From: Alteromonas macleodii
GTDB lineage: Bacteria > Pseudomonadota > Gammaproteobacteria > Enterobacterales > Alteromonadaceae
Direction of reading: 5' to 3'
NCBI RefSeq assembly: GCF_903772925.1
Contig: NZ_LR812090.1
Location: forward strand, 2,376,333 to 2,440,332
Length of the DNA stretch: 64,000 bases
Made by a program: the position numbers and the translations under genes. Positions within the stretch are counted from its first letter, which is position 1. Every line of letters begins with the position of its first letter. This document shows, piece by piece, positions 25,511-33,534 of this stretch. Below the pieces are notes generated by a model. That model made no database searches and was not told the DNA's origin. It saw only the letters and a list, made by a program, of their open reading frames with translations.

Positions 25511-26749
25511 TCAGGCTTGTTTTTTAAAAATGGGCGTAACGTTACCGTTATTCTTAAGACTATCTAAGTAATCACTCCACCATTGCATCATTTCTTTACG
25601 TTCTTCTAAGTAACGAGCATGGTGCGTGTAAGCAGCTCTAACACCATTCCTTTCCATATGTGAAAGCTGACGTTCTATTGCGTCTGGGTTAAAGCCAGTT
25701 TCATTTAGTATTGAAGATGCAGTAGCACGGAACCCATGTGGGTTAGCCTTGCTTTTGCCTTTAGTTTCACCATCATAGCCCATGCGAAAAATAGCCATCC
25801 GCATAGTATTGTCAGACATTTGCTTAAACCTATCTCTTTCAGAAGGAAAAACGAACTCAAAACGAGCGCTGAACGGCTTGGTATTTTCTAATACTGCAAG
25901 TGCTTGCCTAGAAAGTGGCACGATGTGATCAGACTTCATTTTCATTCTATGCGCTGGTATGCGCCATAGCTTTTCTTCTAAGTCGAATTCATCCCAACGG
26001 GCACCGGCTAACTCACCAGGTCTAACAAAAGTGTGTACCAATAGTTCAATAGCTAGCTTGGTGAGCAAGCGGCCTTGCTGGTGGTAGTCATCTAAATCAC
26101 GTAGAAACTGTGGCAATTCTTCCCTTGGTAAAGAGGCCCTGTGCGATGTTTTACGCTTTTCCAGTATTCCGGATAGCTCAGAAGCAGGGTTATGGAGTAA
26201 AACGCCAGTCTGTACAGCGAAGCGACAAACGCGCCTAATGTCTTGAAGTACTCTTTGAGCAACATCGAGCGCACCACGCGTTTCTATTTTTTGAACGGTT
26301 CTAATTATATCTTGAGGTGTGATTTCACCAATGGGCCGCTTGCCTAGCGTCTTCAACGCATTATCATTTAAACGAGTCCAAATTCGGGCGGCATGGCCCT
26401 CGCTCCACTGGCCCTTTTGTTTGTTCCACCAAAGCCGTGCTTGAGTGTTAAACAGTTCTATTTCGCTTACAGAAGAAAGGTGCTTCTTTTCCTGCTTTAT
26501 AGCGCTAGGGTCAATATCATCTCTTAATTGTCTTCTAGCTTCTGAAACTGCTTCTCGTGCATCCTTTAACGATACTTCTGGATAGACGCCAATTGCCAAT
26601 GTCTTTTGTTTTCCCTGAAAACGATACTTAAGACGCCAGTACTTAGAGCCATTCTTTTTCACGAGCAAACGCAGGCCCTTCTCATCAGTGAGCCAAATAT
26701 CCTTTGTGCTTGCTTGAGCTTGCTTTATTTGAATGTCTGTTAAGGGCAT
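25511..26749 (-). CDS. int: P4-type tyrosine integrase
   Basis: 412 residues. An N-terminal DUF4102 arm-binding domain (LTDEKGLRLLVKKNGSKYW, TLAIGVYPEVSLKDAR) covers about 1-90, a core-binding domain about 95-200. The catalytic domain has Arg in HTFVRPGELAGARW near 244, His-x2-Arg in HGFRATAS near 335 and the tyrosine in AYTHHARYLEERKEMMQWW near 365. It recombines the 31-bp repeats at the tRNA-Leu 3' end. It reads away from the tRNA; five heptamers of the putative arm motif lie directly upstream. Confidence 0.95.
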   Translation of the reverse strand: MPLTDIQIKQAQASTKDIWLTDEKGLRLLVKKNGSKYWRLKYRFQGKQKTLAIGVYPEVSLKDAREAVSEARRQLRDDIDPSAIKQEKKHLSSVSEIELFNTQARLWWNKQKGQWSEGHAARIWTRLNDNALKTLGKRPIGEITPQDIIRTVQKIETRGALDVAQRVLQDIRRVCRFAVQTGVLLHNPASELSGILEKRKTSHRASLPREELPQFLRDLDDYHQQGRLLTKLAIELLVHTFVRPGELAGARWDEFDLEEKLWRIPAHRMKMKSDHIVPLSRQALAVLENTKPFSARFEFVFPSERDRFKQMSDNTMRMAIFRMGYDGETKGKSKANPHGFRATASSILNETGFNPDAIERQLSHMERNGVRAAYTHHARYLEERKEMMQWWSDYLDSLKNNGNVTPIFKKQA

Positions 26750-26751
26750 GT

Positions 26752-26853
26752 GGTGCTACCTATCGTCTGATTAATCGACTGGTGCTACCAACATGCTTAC
26801 TTGCTGGTGCTATTTAGTCGTAATTGAACCTGTGTAGCACCGAATGTAGCACC
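26752..26853. promoter_or_regulatory. Putative integrase arm-type sites, right
   Basis: GGTGCTA at 26752, 26781 and 26806, and the reverse form TAGCACC at 26835 and 26847. The last two are 12 bases apart, like the pair at the left end. They lie between int and attR, the expected place for arm sites, and may also regulate int. Confidence 0.68.
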
Positions 26854-26942
26854 ATGTACCACGAGATGACAATAGACGACAATATACAGGTAGACACTGT
26901 AAATGCTGAAAAATAGGGAGTTTGAGGTGTTAGATTGACTGT

Positions 26943-26973
26943 AAGAAACTATTAAAAACTATGAAATGGTGCC
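26943..26973. other. Attachment site, right end of island
   Basis: 31 bases identical to 15190-15220. It covers the last seven bases of the tRNA-Leu gene (including encoded CCA) and 24 bases of its 3' flank, so the tRNA stays intact. Confidence 0.88.
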
Positions 26974-27053
26974 CGGGGCCGGACTTGAACCGGCACGCTG
27001 TTACCAGCGAGGGATTTTAAATCCCTTGTGTCTACCAATTTCACCACCCGGGC
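26967..27053 (-). tRNA. leuZ: tRNA-Leu(UAA)
   Basis: 87-base class II tRNA with CCA encoded. The acceptor stem is GCCCGGG/CCCGGGC, the anticodon loop TTTAAAA is flanked by AGGGA/TCCCT, giving UAA, and the T-loop is GTTCAAG. It is the last gene of the Gly-Cys-Leu unit, equivalent to glyW-cysT-leuZ downstream of pgsA in E. coli, and the integration target of the island. Confidence 0.97.
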
Positions 27054-27112
27054 ATCGGGTTGCTTTTCAGCAAAGGTGTCAGGCGTAGAACCTGATGCTG
27101 CGTTGCAGCGTT

Positions 27113-27186
27113 TGGAGGCGGAACCCGGAGTCGAACCGAGATAGACGGATTTGCAATCCGCTGCATAGCCATTCTGCCATTCCGCC
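27113..27186 (-). tRNA. cysT: tRNA-Cys(GCA)
   Basis: 74 bases with encoded CCA: acceptor stem GGCGGAA, anticodon region GGATTGCAAATCC giving GCA, T-loop GGTTCGACTCC. Middle gene of the Gly-Cys-Leu unit. Confidence 0.97.
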
Positions 27187-27227
27187 AGATGCGTCTGGCG
27201 CGTGATTAAAACTTATCTCTAAGAGAT

Positions 27228-27303
<76 letters not shown>

Positions 27304-27356
27304 ATGTCTTAATCGACCATTTCGTTTGGTTGATGTCCTCTCGAAATGTGGGGTGC

Positions 27357-27384
27357 ATTCTACCTACCCATTCAAAACTGTCAA
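27357..27384 (-). promoter_or_regulatory. Promoter of the tRNA Gly-Cys-Leu unit
   Basis: Reverse strand: TTGACA (27379-27384), a 16-base spacer and TAGAAT (27357-27362), followed by a GC-rich discriminator GCACCCCAC. That discriminator is typical of stringently controlled stable RNA promoters. Confidence 0.82.
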
Positions 27385-27472
27385 CACAAAAAAGCGTTTA
27401 AATTGAGATAAATGCGGTTTTTTATGATCGTTTGCTATTTTTTTATTCACTTTGATTAAACCGCGATCAATT

Positions 27473-28045
27473 CTACTTTGCTGCGCCACTTCGAAGGTGT
27501 GGCCACGCCGCTTTTGTATAAACAAACATTGACCAAATTGACAGCACTGCAGAGAAATATAAAAGGATATAACCTAAAGAAACCCAATAAATTGTTACGC
27601 CCATAAAAGTTTCTAACCCTGAAAGTAATCCAATTAAGGCTAACATTTGAGCAGTTGTTTTAGCTTTACCTATAAAAGACACTTTAACAGCGTCTCTTAC
27701 GCCATTTGACCCCATCCATTCTCGTAGTGCCGATACATAAATTTCACGCACTAAAAGCGCAATGGATGGCAAAGTTATCCAAAGGTTTGCATAACTATGT
27801 GTGATCATAAGAAGCGCGGCACCAACGATAAGTTTATCTGCTACTGGGTCTAAGAAGGCGCCAAAGGGTGTAGATTGCTGAAGTTTTCTAGCTAAATAAC
27901 CATCAAACCAGTCGGTAATGGCTGCCAGCCAAAAGATAAAGGCCCCTGCCTCGTGCGCCCAGCGCCAATCAAGAAAATAAACAACCACAAAAACAGGTAT
28001 AAGGATTACTCGAAATAAAGTAATACAGTTTGGAACAGTCCACAT
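27473..28045 (-). CDS. pgsA: Phosphatidylglycerophosphate synthase PgsA
   Basis: 190-residue inner-membrane enzyme that joins CDP-diacylglycerol and glycerol-3-phosphate, the committed step to phosphatidylglycerol. The CDP-alcohol phosphotransferase motif D-G-x2-A-R-x8-G-x3-D-x3-D is seen in DGYLARKLQQSTPFGAFLDP and the following VAD. About four to five membrane helices. It lies between uvrC and the tRNA unit as in E. coli. Confidence 0.96.
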   Translation of the reverse strand: MWTVPNCITLFRVILIPVFVVVYFLDWRWAHEAGAFIFWLAAITDWFDGYLARKLQQSTPFGAFLDPVADKLIVGAALLMITHSYANLWITLPSIALLVREIYVSALREWMGSNGVRDAVKVSFIGKAKTTAQMLALIGLLSGLETFMGVTIYWVSLGYILLYFSAVLSIWSMFVYTKAAWPHLRSGAAK

Positions 28046-28167
28046 AAAAATTACATCTCGGTGTTATGCCTCTATGGGCGTTTTAGCGCAGTAGCTTTTA
28101 ACTCAGCTTCTTGCATTTTCACAACACATTACCTTAATTTGCAATGTATTGCTTGTTACTCAGTCAT

Positions 28168-29985
28168 TTATTGATGAAGGTGGTCGTAAATAGTGTCCGC
28201 CAGTTCTGGGCTTATGCCTGGTACACTTGCTATTTCATCTTTACTGGCCTTTTTAAGACCTTGTAAGCCGCCCATAAACTTCAACAACGTTTGTCTGCGC
28301 TTAGCGCCTATACCAGGAATACTTTCAAGGCTTGAGGTCGTTTTCACTTTCTGACGGCGGTTGCGGTGCCCAGTGATAGCAAATCGGTGTGATTCATCGC
28401 GAATATGCTGAATAAGGTGAAGCCCAGGCGAATGGCTATCCATTGGAAGCACTTGATGACTGCCTGCCAAAATCAGGGTTTCTAAGCCGGGCTTACGGGT
28501 AGTGCCCTTTGCTACACCTAAAAGCATGGGCTTTTTATCATGAGGCCAGTCTTCAAAGAACGCCTCAGCTTGGGCAAGCTGACCTTTACCACCATCTATT
28601 AATAAAAGGTCCGGAATTTTCTGCACTTCTTTAACGGACTTATAGCGACGCTTTAATGCTTGCGCCATAGCCGCATAATCATCTCCAGGTGTGATGCCTT
28701 CAATGTTGTAGCGACGGTAGTCACTTTTATGTGGCCCTTCTCGATTGAATACCACGCAGGACGCCACTGTTTGTTGACCAGAGGTGTGAGAAATATCAAA
28801 ACATTCCATGCGCTGAATGGGGGTATCCACTTCAAGTGCCGCTTCTAAGTCTAGATAACGGGCAAACACAGACTTTTGTTGGCTATATTGAGCATCTAAC
28901 GCGGTTTGTGCATTTGATTGGGCAAGCTGAAGATACTTACGCTTCTCTTCCCTCGCCCCTTTGAAGAAATGCACCTTGTGCCCTGCTTCACTGGCAAGTA
29001 CATCTGCAATAGCATCTTCGTCACTAAGAGTGTTGCTCAACACAATTTGTTTAGGAATGACTTTGTTGCCAGCTAAATAAAATTGTAGGAAAAAAGATTC
29101 GAAAACTTCTTGCTCGTCTGCCGTATTGGGTACTTTAGGGAAATACGCTTTACTGCCTAATAACTGCCCTTCGCGAATAAACATTACCTGGATACAGGCC
29201 ATGTTGCCTTTGAACGCGAAGCCAAACACATCCATTTCGTCTTGGGTACCGGCAACCCATTGTCGCTCTTGTACTTTCCTTAATGCGTTTATCTGATCGC
29301 GATAACGCGCCGCGGCCTCGAAGTTTAATGCTTCGCTCGCTTTTTCCATTTTGTCCACCAGCCCACCAATGACTTGCTGGTTTTTACCTTTTAAGAATAA
29401 GCGAGCAAAATTGACCTGCTCTTTATATTCCTCATCGCTCACATAGCCTTCAACACAAGGCGCGCTGCACCGCTGCATCTGATACTGAAGGCAAGGTCTG
29501 CTGCGCGCACGGTAATAGCTGTCTTCGCATTGACGAACGGGAAAAATACGCTGCATAGAGCGTAAGCTTTCTCGCACTGACCATGCACTCGGGTATGGCC
29601 CGAAATATTCGCCCTTTTTCTTTTGAGGGCCGCGATGGAAAGAAAGCCGAGGATGTTCGTGATCTGATAAAAAGATAAAAGGGTAAGATTTGTCGTCACG
29701 CATTACCACGTTGTAACGTGGCTTATACTTCTTAATGAAGTTGTTCTCTAGTAGAAACGCTTCGGTCTCACTATTTACAACGGTGACATCCATGTTCGCA
29801 ATCTGGCTAACTAGCGAACGAGTTTTAGCGTTATCAAGGTTAGTACGAAAGTAACTTGATACTCGCTTTTTAAGGTTTTTGGCTTTTCCTACGTAAATAA
29901 CCTCTTCCTGGCTGTTATACATACGGTACACACCAGGTTGAGAGGTTAAATTCTTAAGAAATGCTGCTGAATCAAATGCAGACAT
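28168..29985 (-). CDS. uvrC: UvrABC excinuclease subunit UvrC
   Basis: 605 residues from the ATG at 29985 (a GTG two codons earlier is also possible; neither has a clear ribosome site). It has an N-terminal GIY-YIG nuclease domain (QPGVYRMYN, VIYVGKAKNLKKRV), a Cys cluster, a UVR motif near 205-235, the RNase H-like C-terminal nuclease domain (ECFDISHTSG, LLIDGGKGQL) and paired helix-hairpin-helix motifs (LESIPGIGAKRR, IASVPGISPELA). It makes both incisions in nucleotide excision repair. It follows uvrY, as in many gammaproteobacteria. Confidence 0.97.
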   Translation of the reverse strand: MSAFDSAAFLKNLTSQPGVYRMYNSQEEVIYVGKAKNLKKRVSSYFRTNLDNAKTRSLVSQIANMDVTVVNSETEAFLLENNFIKKYKPRYNVVMRDDKSYPFIFLSDHEHPRLSFHRGPQKKKGEYFGPYPSAWSVRESLRSMQRIFPVRQCEDSYYRARSRPCLQYQMQRCSAPCVEGYVSDEEYKEQVNFARLFLKGKNQQVIGGLVDKMEKASEALNFEAAARYRDQINALRKVQERQWVAGTQDEMDVFGFAFKGNMACIQVMFIREGQLLGSKAYFPKVPNTADEQEVFESFFLQFYLAGNKVIPKQIVLSNTLSDEDAIADVLASEAGHKVHFFKGAREEKRKYLQLAQSNAQTALDAQYSQQKSVFARYLDLEAALEVDTPIQRMECFDISHTSGQQTVASCVVFNREGPHKSDYRRYNIEGITPGDDYAAMAQALKRRYKSVKEVQKIPDLLLIDGGKGQLAQAEAFFEDWPHDKKPMLLGVAKGTTRKPGLETLILAGSHQVLPMDSHSPGLHLIQHIRDESHRFAITGHRNRRQKVKTTSSLESIPGIGAKRRQTLLKFMGGLQGLKKASKDEIASVPGISPELADTIYDHLHQ

Positions 29986-30016
29986 AATCACTTTGACGTT
30001 ATGCGTCTAGTGACGC

Positions 30017-30661
30017 TTAAAAGGTATTAGGACTGATTAGCTTATGACGGTAGGCTAAGTGTGTTAACTCTACGTCAGACGTCACGCCTAATTTTTGGAA
30101 CATACGATAACGGTAGGTATTAACCGTTTTTGAATTGATGCTAAGTTCTCGAGCAATATCTGGCACTTTATGACCTTCGGTTAATCTCATGGCTATTGTA
30201 AGTTCTCTACTCGATAGCTCATCAAATGGATTATCCGAACTTGGCAATAACTTACTTATCGCAATGCTATTGGCCATTTCGTTGTCGAGATACATTTGCC
30301 CCGCCGCTACTTTATGAATGGCAAGAATGACCTCATCTGGCTTTGCGTCTTTGGTAAGAAATCCAAACGCACCCGCTTCCATTACCTGCATAGGTATTGG
30401 GCTTTCTTTGTGCATTGAAACACATATCACCCGCGTATTTTCTGACATGCGAACAATTCTCTTTGTCGCCTCGAGTCCGCCAATACCGGGCATGTTCACG
30501 TCCATGAGTACCACATCTGGCGCATTTTTTCGGCACATTTGTACCGCATCTTCACCGTTACTCGCTTCATCGATAACAGTAAAATCTTCTACGTCTTCCA
30601 GAATTAGGCGTATCCCTCTTCTGACCAAATCGTGGTCATCTGCTAGGATTATTTTTATCAC
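30017..30661 (-). CDS. uvrY: Response regulator UvrY/GacA
   Basis: 214-residue NarL/FixJ-type regulator. The receiver domain has the acidic pair DD at 8-9 and phospho-acceptor D54 in VVLMDVNMPG; the LuxR-type helix-turn-helix near 150-205 contains VPDIARELSINSKTVNTYRY. It is the partner of the BarA/GacS sensor and usually drives CsrB-type small RNAs. The uvrY-uvrC order is conserved. Confidence 0.95.
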   Translation of the reverse strand: MIKIILADDHDLVRRGIRLILEDVEDFTVIDEASNGEDAVQMCRKNAPDVVLMDVNMPGIGGLEATKRIVRMSENTRVICVSMHKESPIPMQVMEAGAFGFLTKDAKPDEVILAIHKVAAGQMYLDNEMANSIAISKLLPSSDNPFDELSSRELTIAMRLTEGHKVPDIARELSINSKTVNTYRYRMFQKLGVTSDVELTHLAYRHKLISPNTF

Positions 30662-30841
30662 TCTAGTATCTCACTGACTTCAGTTTTCTAAACAACTAGG
30701 TTAAAGACTGTCAATATTCGTTAATGATAACTATTAACAGCCTAAAACCTTATCGTAGCCATCATACCACGAGATAAAGATTCGTGAAGTAGAGATACAC
30801 AAATTGAAACTAAATTATTGATCTAGATTACCTTTAGCCAA

Positions 30842-31561
30842 TTAAATTGGTAAATCAAACCAAAGGGCAATTAAATCTTGAGAGGCAGTGAGCGTAATAC
30901 TATCGTCCTCATAGATCCCAACAGCATCGCCAGATTCCAGTTCAACTATTTCACGTGCACTTTTCGCCGAAGCTTTTGCCCCACCTGAAATGATATGAAG
31001 ATACCCTTTTTGCCCTTCAGCATTTCGTTGCCAAGTTTCTTGAGCCTTCAAGGTCAAGCGACTTATTGACGCATTCTGTTTAATTTTCAACGAACCATCT
31101 TTGCCGTCACCACTTACGAGCAACTCCAGCTTTTCATTACCACCCGCATTACTACCGAAGGTTTTCTGGGTATAACCTGGGACCCCACCTTTTTCATTTG
31201 GCACAATCCAAATTTGAAGAAAGTTCACAGGTTCTTCACTAGAGGGATTAAACTCTGAGTGCATAATACCGCGACCCGCACTCATCACTTGTATATCACC
31301 CGCAGGTACCACGTATTCATTACCCGTGTTGTCTTCGTGTTTCAAAGCACCGCTCACTACATATGAAATTATTTCCATATCTCTATGGCCATGCGTCTCA
31401 AAACCTCTACCTGCTTGAACAATATCATCATTAATCACCCTTAACGCTGAAAAGCCCATGTGCTTCGCATCATAATAGTGCCCGAATGAAAAACTGTGTC
31501 GGCTTTCTAGCCAGCCAAAATTAACTTTTCCTCTTTCGTTCGCTTTTCGCAAGTACATCAT
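30842..31561 (-). CDS. Pirin-family bicupin protein
   Basis: 239 residues with the pirin N-terminal cupin: ESRHSFSFGHYYD, HGHRDMEIISYVVSGALKH and the metal-binding histidines/glutamate in H-x-H-x42-H-x3-E form (last part IMHSEFN). Of the YhhW class, which in E. coli has quercetinase activity; the physiological substrate is unclear. Single gene. Two adjacent ATG codons start it. Confidence 0.9.
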   Translation of the reverse strand: MMYLRKANERGKVNFGWLESRHSFSFGHYYDAKHMGFSALRVINDDIVQAGRGFETHGHRDMEIISYVVSGALKHEDNTGNEYVVPAGDIQVMSAGRGIMHSEFNPSSEEPVNFLQIWIVPNEKGGVPGYTQKTFGSNAGGNEKLELLVSGDGKDGSLKIKQNASISRLTLKAQETWQRNAEGQKGYLHIISGGAKASAKSAREIVELESGDAVGIYEDDSITLTASQDLIALWFDLPI

Positions 31562-31784
31562 TTTGATTCCTTAAACCTTTCTGCTCTTACAACACCTTTT
31601 AACTTTCCACATGCCACGTAGGAGCTTCTATATTGGTTTATTTGATTCACAATACAGTTAGTTTAATTCTTTTTAGTAGGAATAAAATGCGGGATTATAG
31701 AGTTATTTGTTCTATTATTTAGAATTTAAAAAGAACTATTAGCAACTTATTGGCGTGTAATTCAAGTTAAGCAGTAACTAAGAG

Positions 31785-33263
31785 TTACAACGTAAAGCAC
31801 AAACGCTGCAGTGCGGTTTCGATAACCGCAGGATGACAGGCCAAATTAAGCCTTATATGATTTGGCGCGCCGAAGGGGGCTCCGTCGTTACCTACTACGC
31901 CCCGCTCTATACACTGTTCCACACTTGTAACAGGTGAATAACGAAGAAACTGATCAGTCTCCTTTCCCATTGAATCTTTTGCCGTTTTCACAGAAACCAT
32001 TGGTTGTAAGATCTTCAATGGAAATGAGGCGAGATCTAGCCAGAGGAAGTAGCCAGCGCTTCCCATGGTATAGCTTACATCGATGCCGTAGTGCTTGAAA
32101 AAGCGCACAACTAGCTTTCTATTAAAGGCTAACGCACTTTTAACCGTATCCAACCAGTTGCTGCCATTCTCGTAGGCGGCAATAAGAGCAACTTTGCCCA
32201 AATTGCTTGCGTTAAGGTGCCGAGCACTGATTACTTGTGAAAATTTATCACGGGTTCTTTGATCTTTAATAACTGCGTACGAAGCACCGGGAACACTGGC
32301 TAGGTTGAAGGCCTTAGAGGCACTATTAAGGTGGATAATTCGCGGTGTGTGAACGATATTTTTATTTATTGGTTTATCTTGCTCACTTTTTTCAGCTTCG
32401 TTCAAACCTGCGCTATCAAGTTCACAGCCAAAGATAGGGATAAGGGTCGGCTCGTTATGTGAGTTAAAGGCAAATTCACTGTGTACTTCATCAGTGACCA
32501 ACAAAATATTGTGATAAGCGCAAAAATCCACGATTTTACGTTGTGCTGAAGCGCTTAATACTGTGCCAGTAGGGTTGTTGGGGTGACAGATAACAAATGC
32601 AACTGCAGATTTGTCTAAAGCGTCAAGGTCTATGTCGTTAAACGAATCATCGATACTTTGCTCATTACTAGTGTGTGACCAAGCTACATGAGTATATTTC
32701 TCTTCAACGGTAAAGTCCGGCTGCCCTACTGGTATGTATATTGGTTCTAAATCATTGTTTTTCACCGTTTCGACTATGGGCGAATAGGTTGGTGTCAACA
32801 CCATCACCTTCTGTCTGGCTTTACAAAATGTTCGAAGCGCTACGTCTATTGCGCCAATAACACTGGCCACATCAACTACATCACTGCTCTTTACCTCAAA
32901 ACGGCTGTATTTCGGTGAACTGCGTTCAAAACGTTTAGCCACAGCCTCACCAATATCAAGAGACTGATACCCATATGTTGAGCGAAGGTTTTTTGTAACT
33001 GCACTTAGAATATAATCGCATGGTGGTACATCCATATCGGCTATCCACATAGCAATAGGCTCTTGCTGAGAATCTATGACCGATGTTTGCTGAGCCACCG
33101 AGCTATAAAAGCGAGGCAATATTGCTGAATACTTTAGCCGAGTTTGGTCGAGTTTCAGGTGAGCGGGAGCCTGCCACACATCTTTGTGAGGCATAAACTC
33201 GTGCTCAAATGCGCTGAACACTGGGAGTTGATTTTGCCCTTCGTTCACCCTCGACTTACTCAC
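31785..33263 (-). CDS. PLP-dependent aminotransferase/C-S lyase of MalY/PatB type
   Basis: 492 residues, against about 390 for the family. WIADMDVPP, YGYQS, HPNNPTGTVLS, DEVHSEFAF and the PLP lysine in SASKAFNLASVPG near 319 all match MalY/PatB cystathionine beta-lyases. The extra length is an N-terminal extension and inserts, one before the lysine (about residues 285-310, rich in Glu/Lys/Asn) and one near the C-terminus. Start is GTG at 33263. It lies downstream of ovoA on the same strand; a role as an accessory C-S lyase in ovothiol synthesis is attractive but inferred. Confidence 0.85.
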   Translation of the reverse strand: MSKSRVNEGQNQLPVFSAFEHEFMPHKDVWQAPAHLKLDQTRLKYSAILPRFYSSVAQQTSVIDSQQEPIAMWIADMDVPPCDYILSAVTKNLRSTYGYQSLDIGEAVAKRFERSSPKYSRFEVKSSDVVDVASVIGAIDVALRTFCKARQKVMVLTPTYSPIVETVKNNDLEPIYIPVGQPDFTVEEKYTHVAWSHTSNEQSIDDSFNDIDLDALDKSAVAFVICHPNNPTGTVLSASAQRKIVDFCAYHNILLVTDEVHSEFAFNSHNEPTLIPIFGCELDSAGLNEAEKSEQDKPINKNIVHTPRIIHLNSASKAFNLASVPGASYAVIKDQRTRDKFSQVISARHLNASNLGKVALIAAYENGSNWLDTVKSALAFNRKLVVRFFKHYGIDVSYTMGSAGYFLWLDLASFPLKILQPMVSVKTAKDSMGKETDQFLRYSPVTSVEQCIERGVVGNDGAPFGAPNHIRLNLACHPAVIETALQRLCFTL

Positions 33264-33534
33264 TACTTACTATTCTGGCAGTATTTTGCCCTTTTGCTTG
33301 CTCTGCTAATTTTGTGCTGTTGAGTTGCCCTGCTGACTCGAGCTAAGGGCTTCTTGGCACTGTAATAAGCATAACGCGTTCTCAGTTATTATTTGTATAG
33401 GTGCTAATTTAAACAACATGCCGCCTCTGATATCAAGCCACGCTTTGTTTAATGTTATAACCCAAAGCGCAGCTCCAAAACTAGGCACCAAGGCATGGCC
33501 CTAAAGCATGACACAAGCGTCTTTTATCTAGCCT

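Larger units (their letters stand above)
15190..26973. mobile_element. Genomic island (P4-like satellite type) in tRNA-Leu(UAA)
   Basis: An 11.8-kb element bounded by 31-bp direct repeats at 15190-15220 and 26943-26973; the right copy includes the 3' end of tRNA-Leu. It carries an integrase next to the tRNA, an AlpA-type regulator, two small paralogous proteins, a large primase-helicase, iteron clusters and seven proteins of unknown function. There are no recognisable capsid, tail, packaging, lysis or conjugation genes. This set matches replicative integrative satellites or islands related to phage P4. Whether it can excise is not known. Confidence 0.88.

Noticed and set aside
15190..26973. 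Island as a complete prophage
   Set aside because: No capsid, tail, terminase or lysis genes are visible.
33306..33491. Reverse-strand frame of 61 residues between ovoA and the MalY-type gene
   Set aside because: No ribosome site or recognisable motif; composition fits chance.
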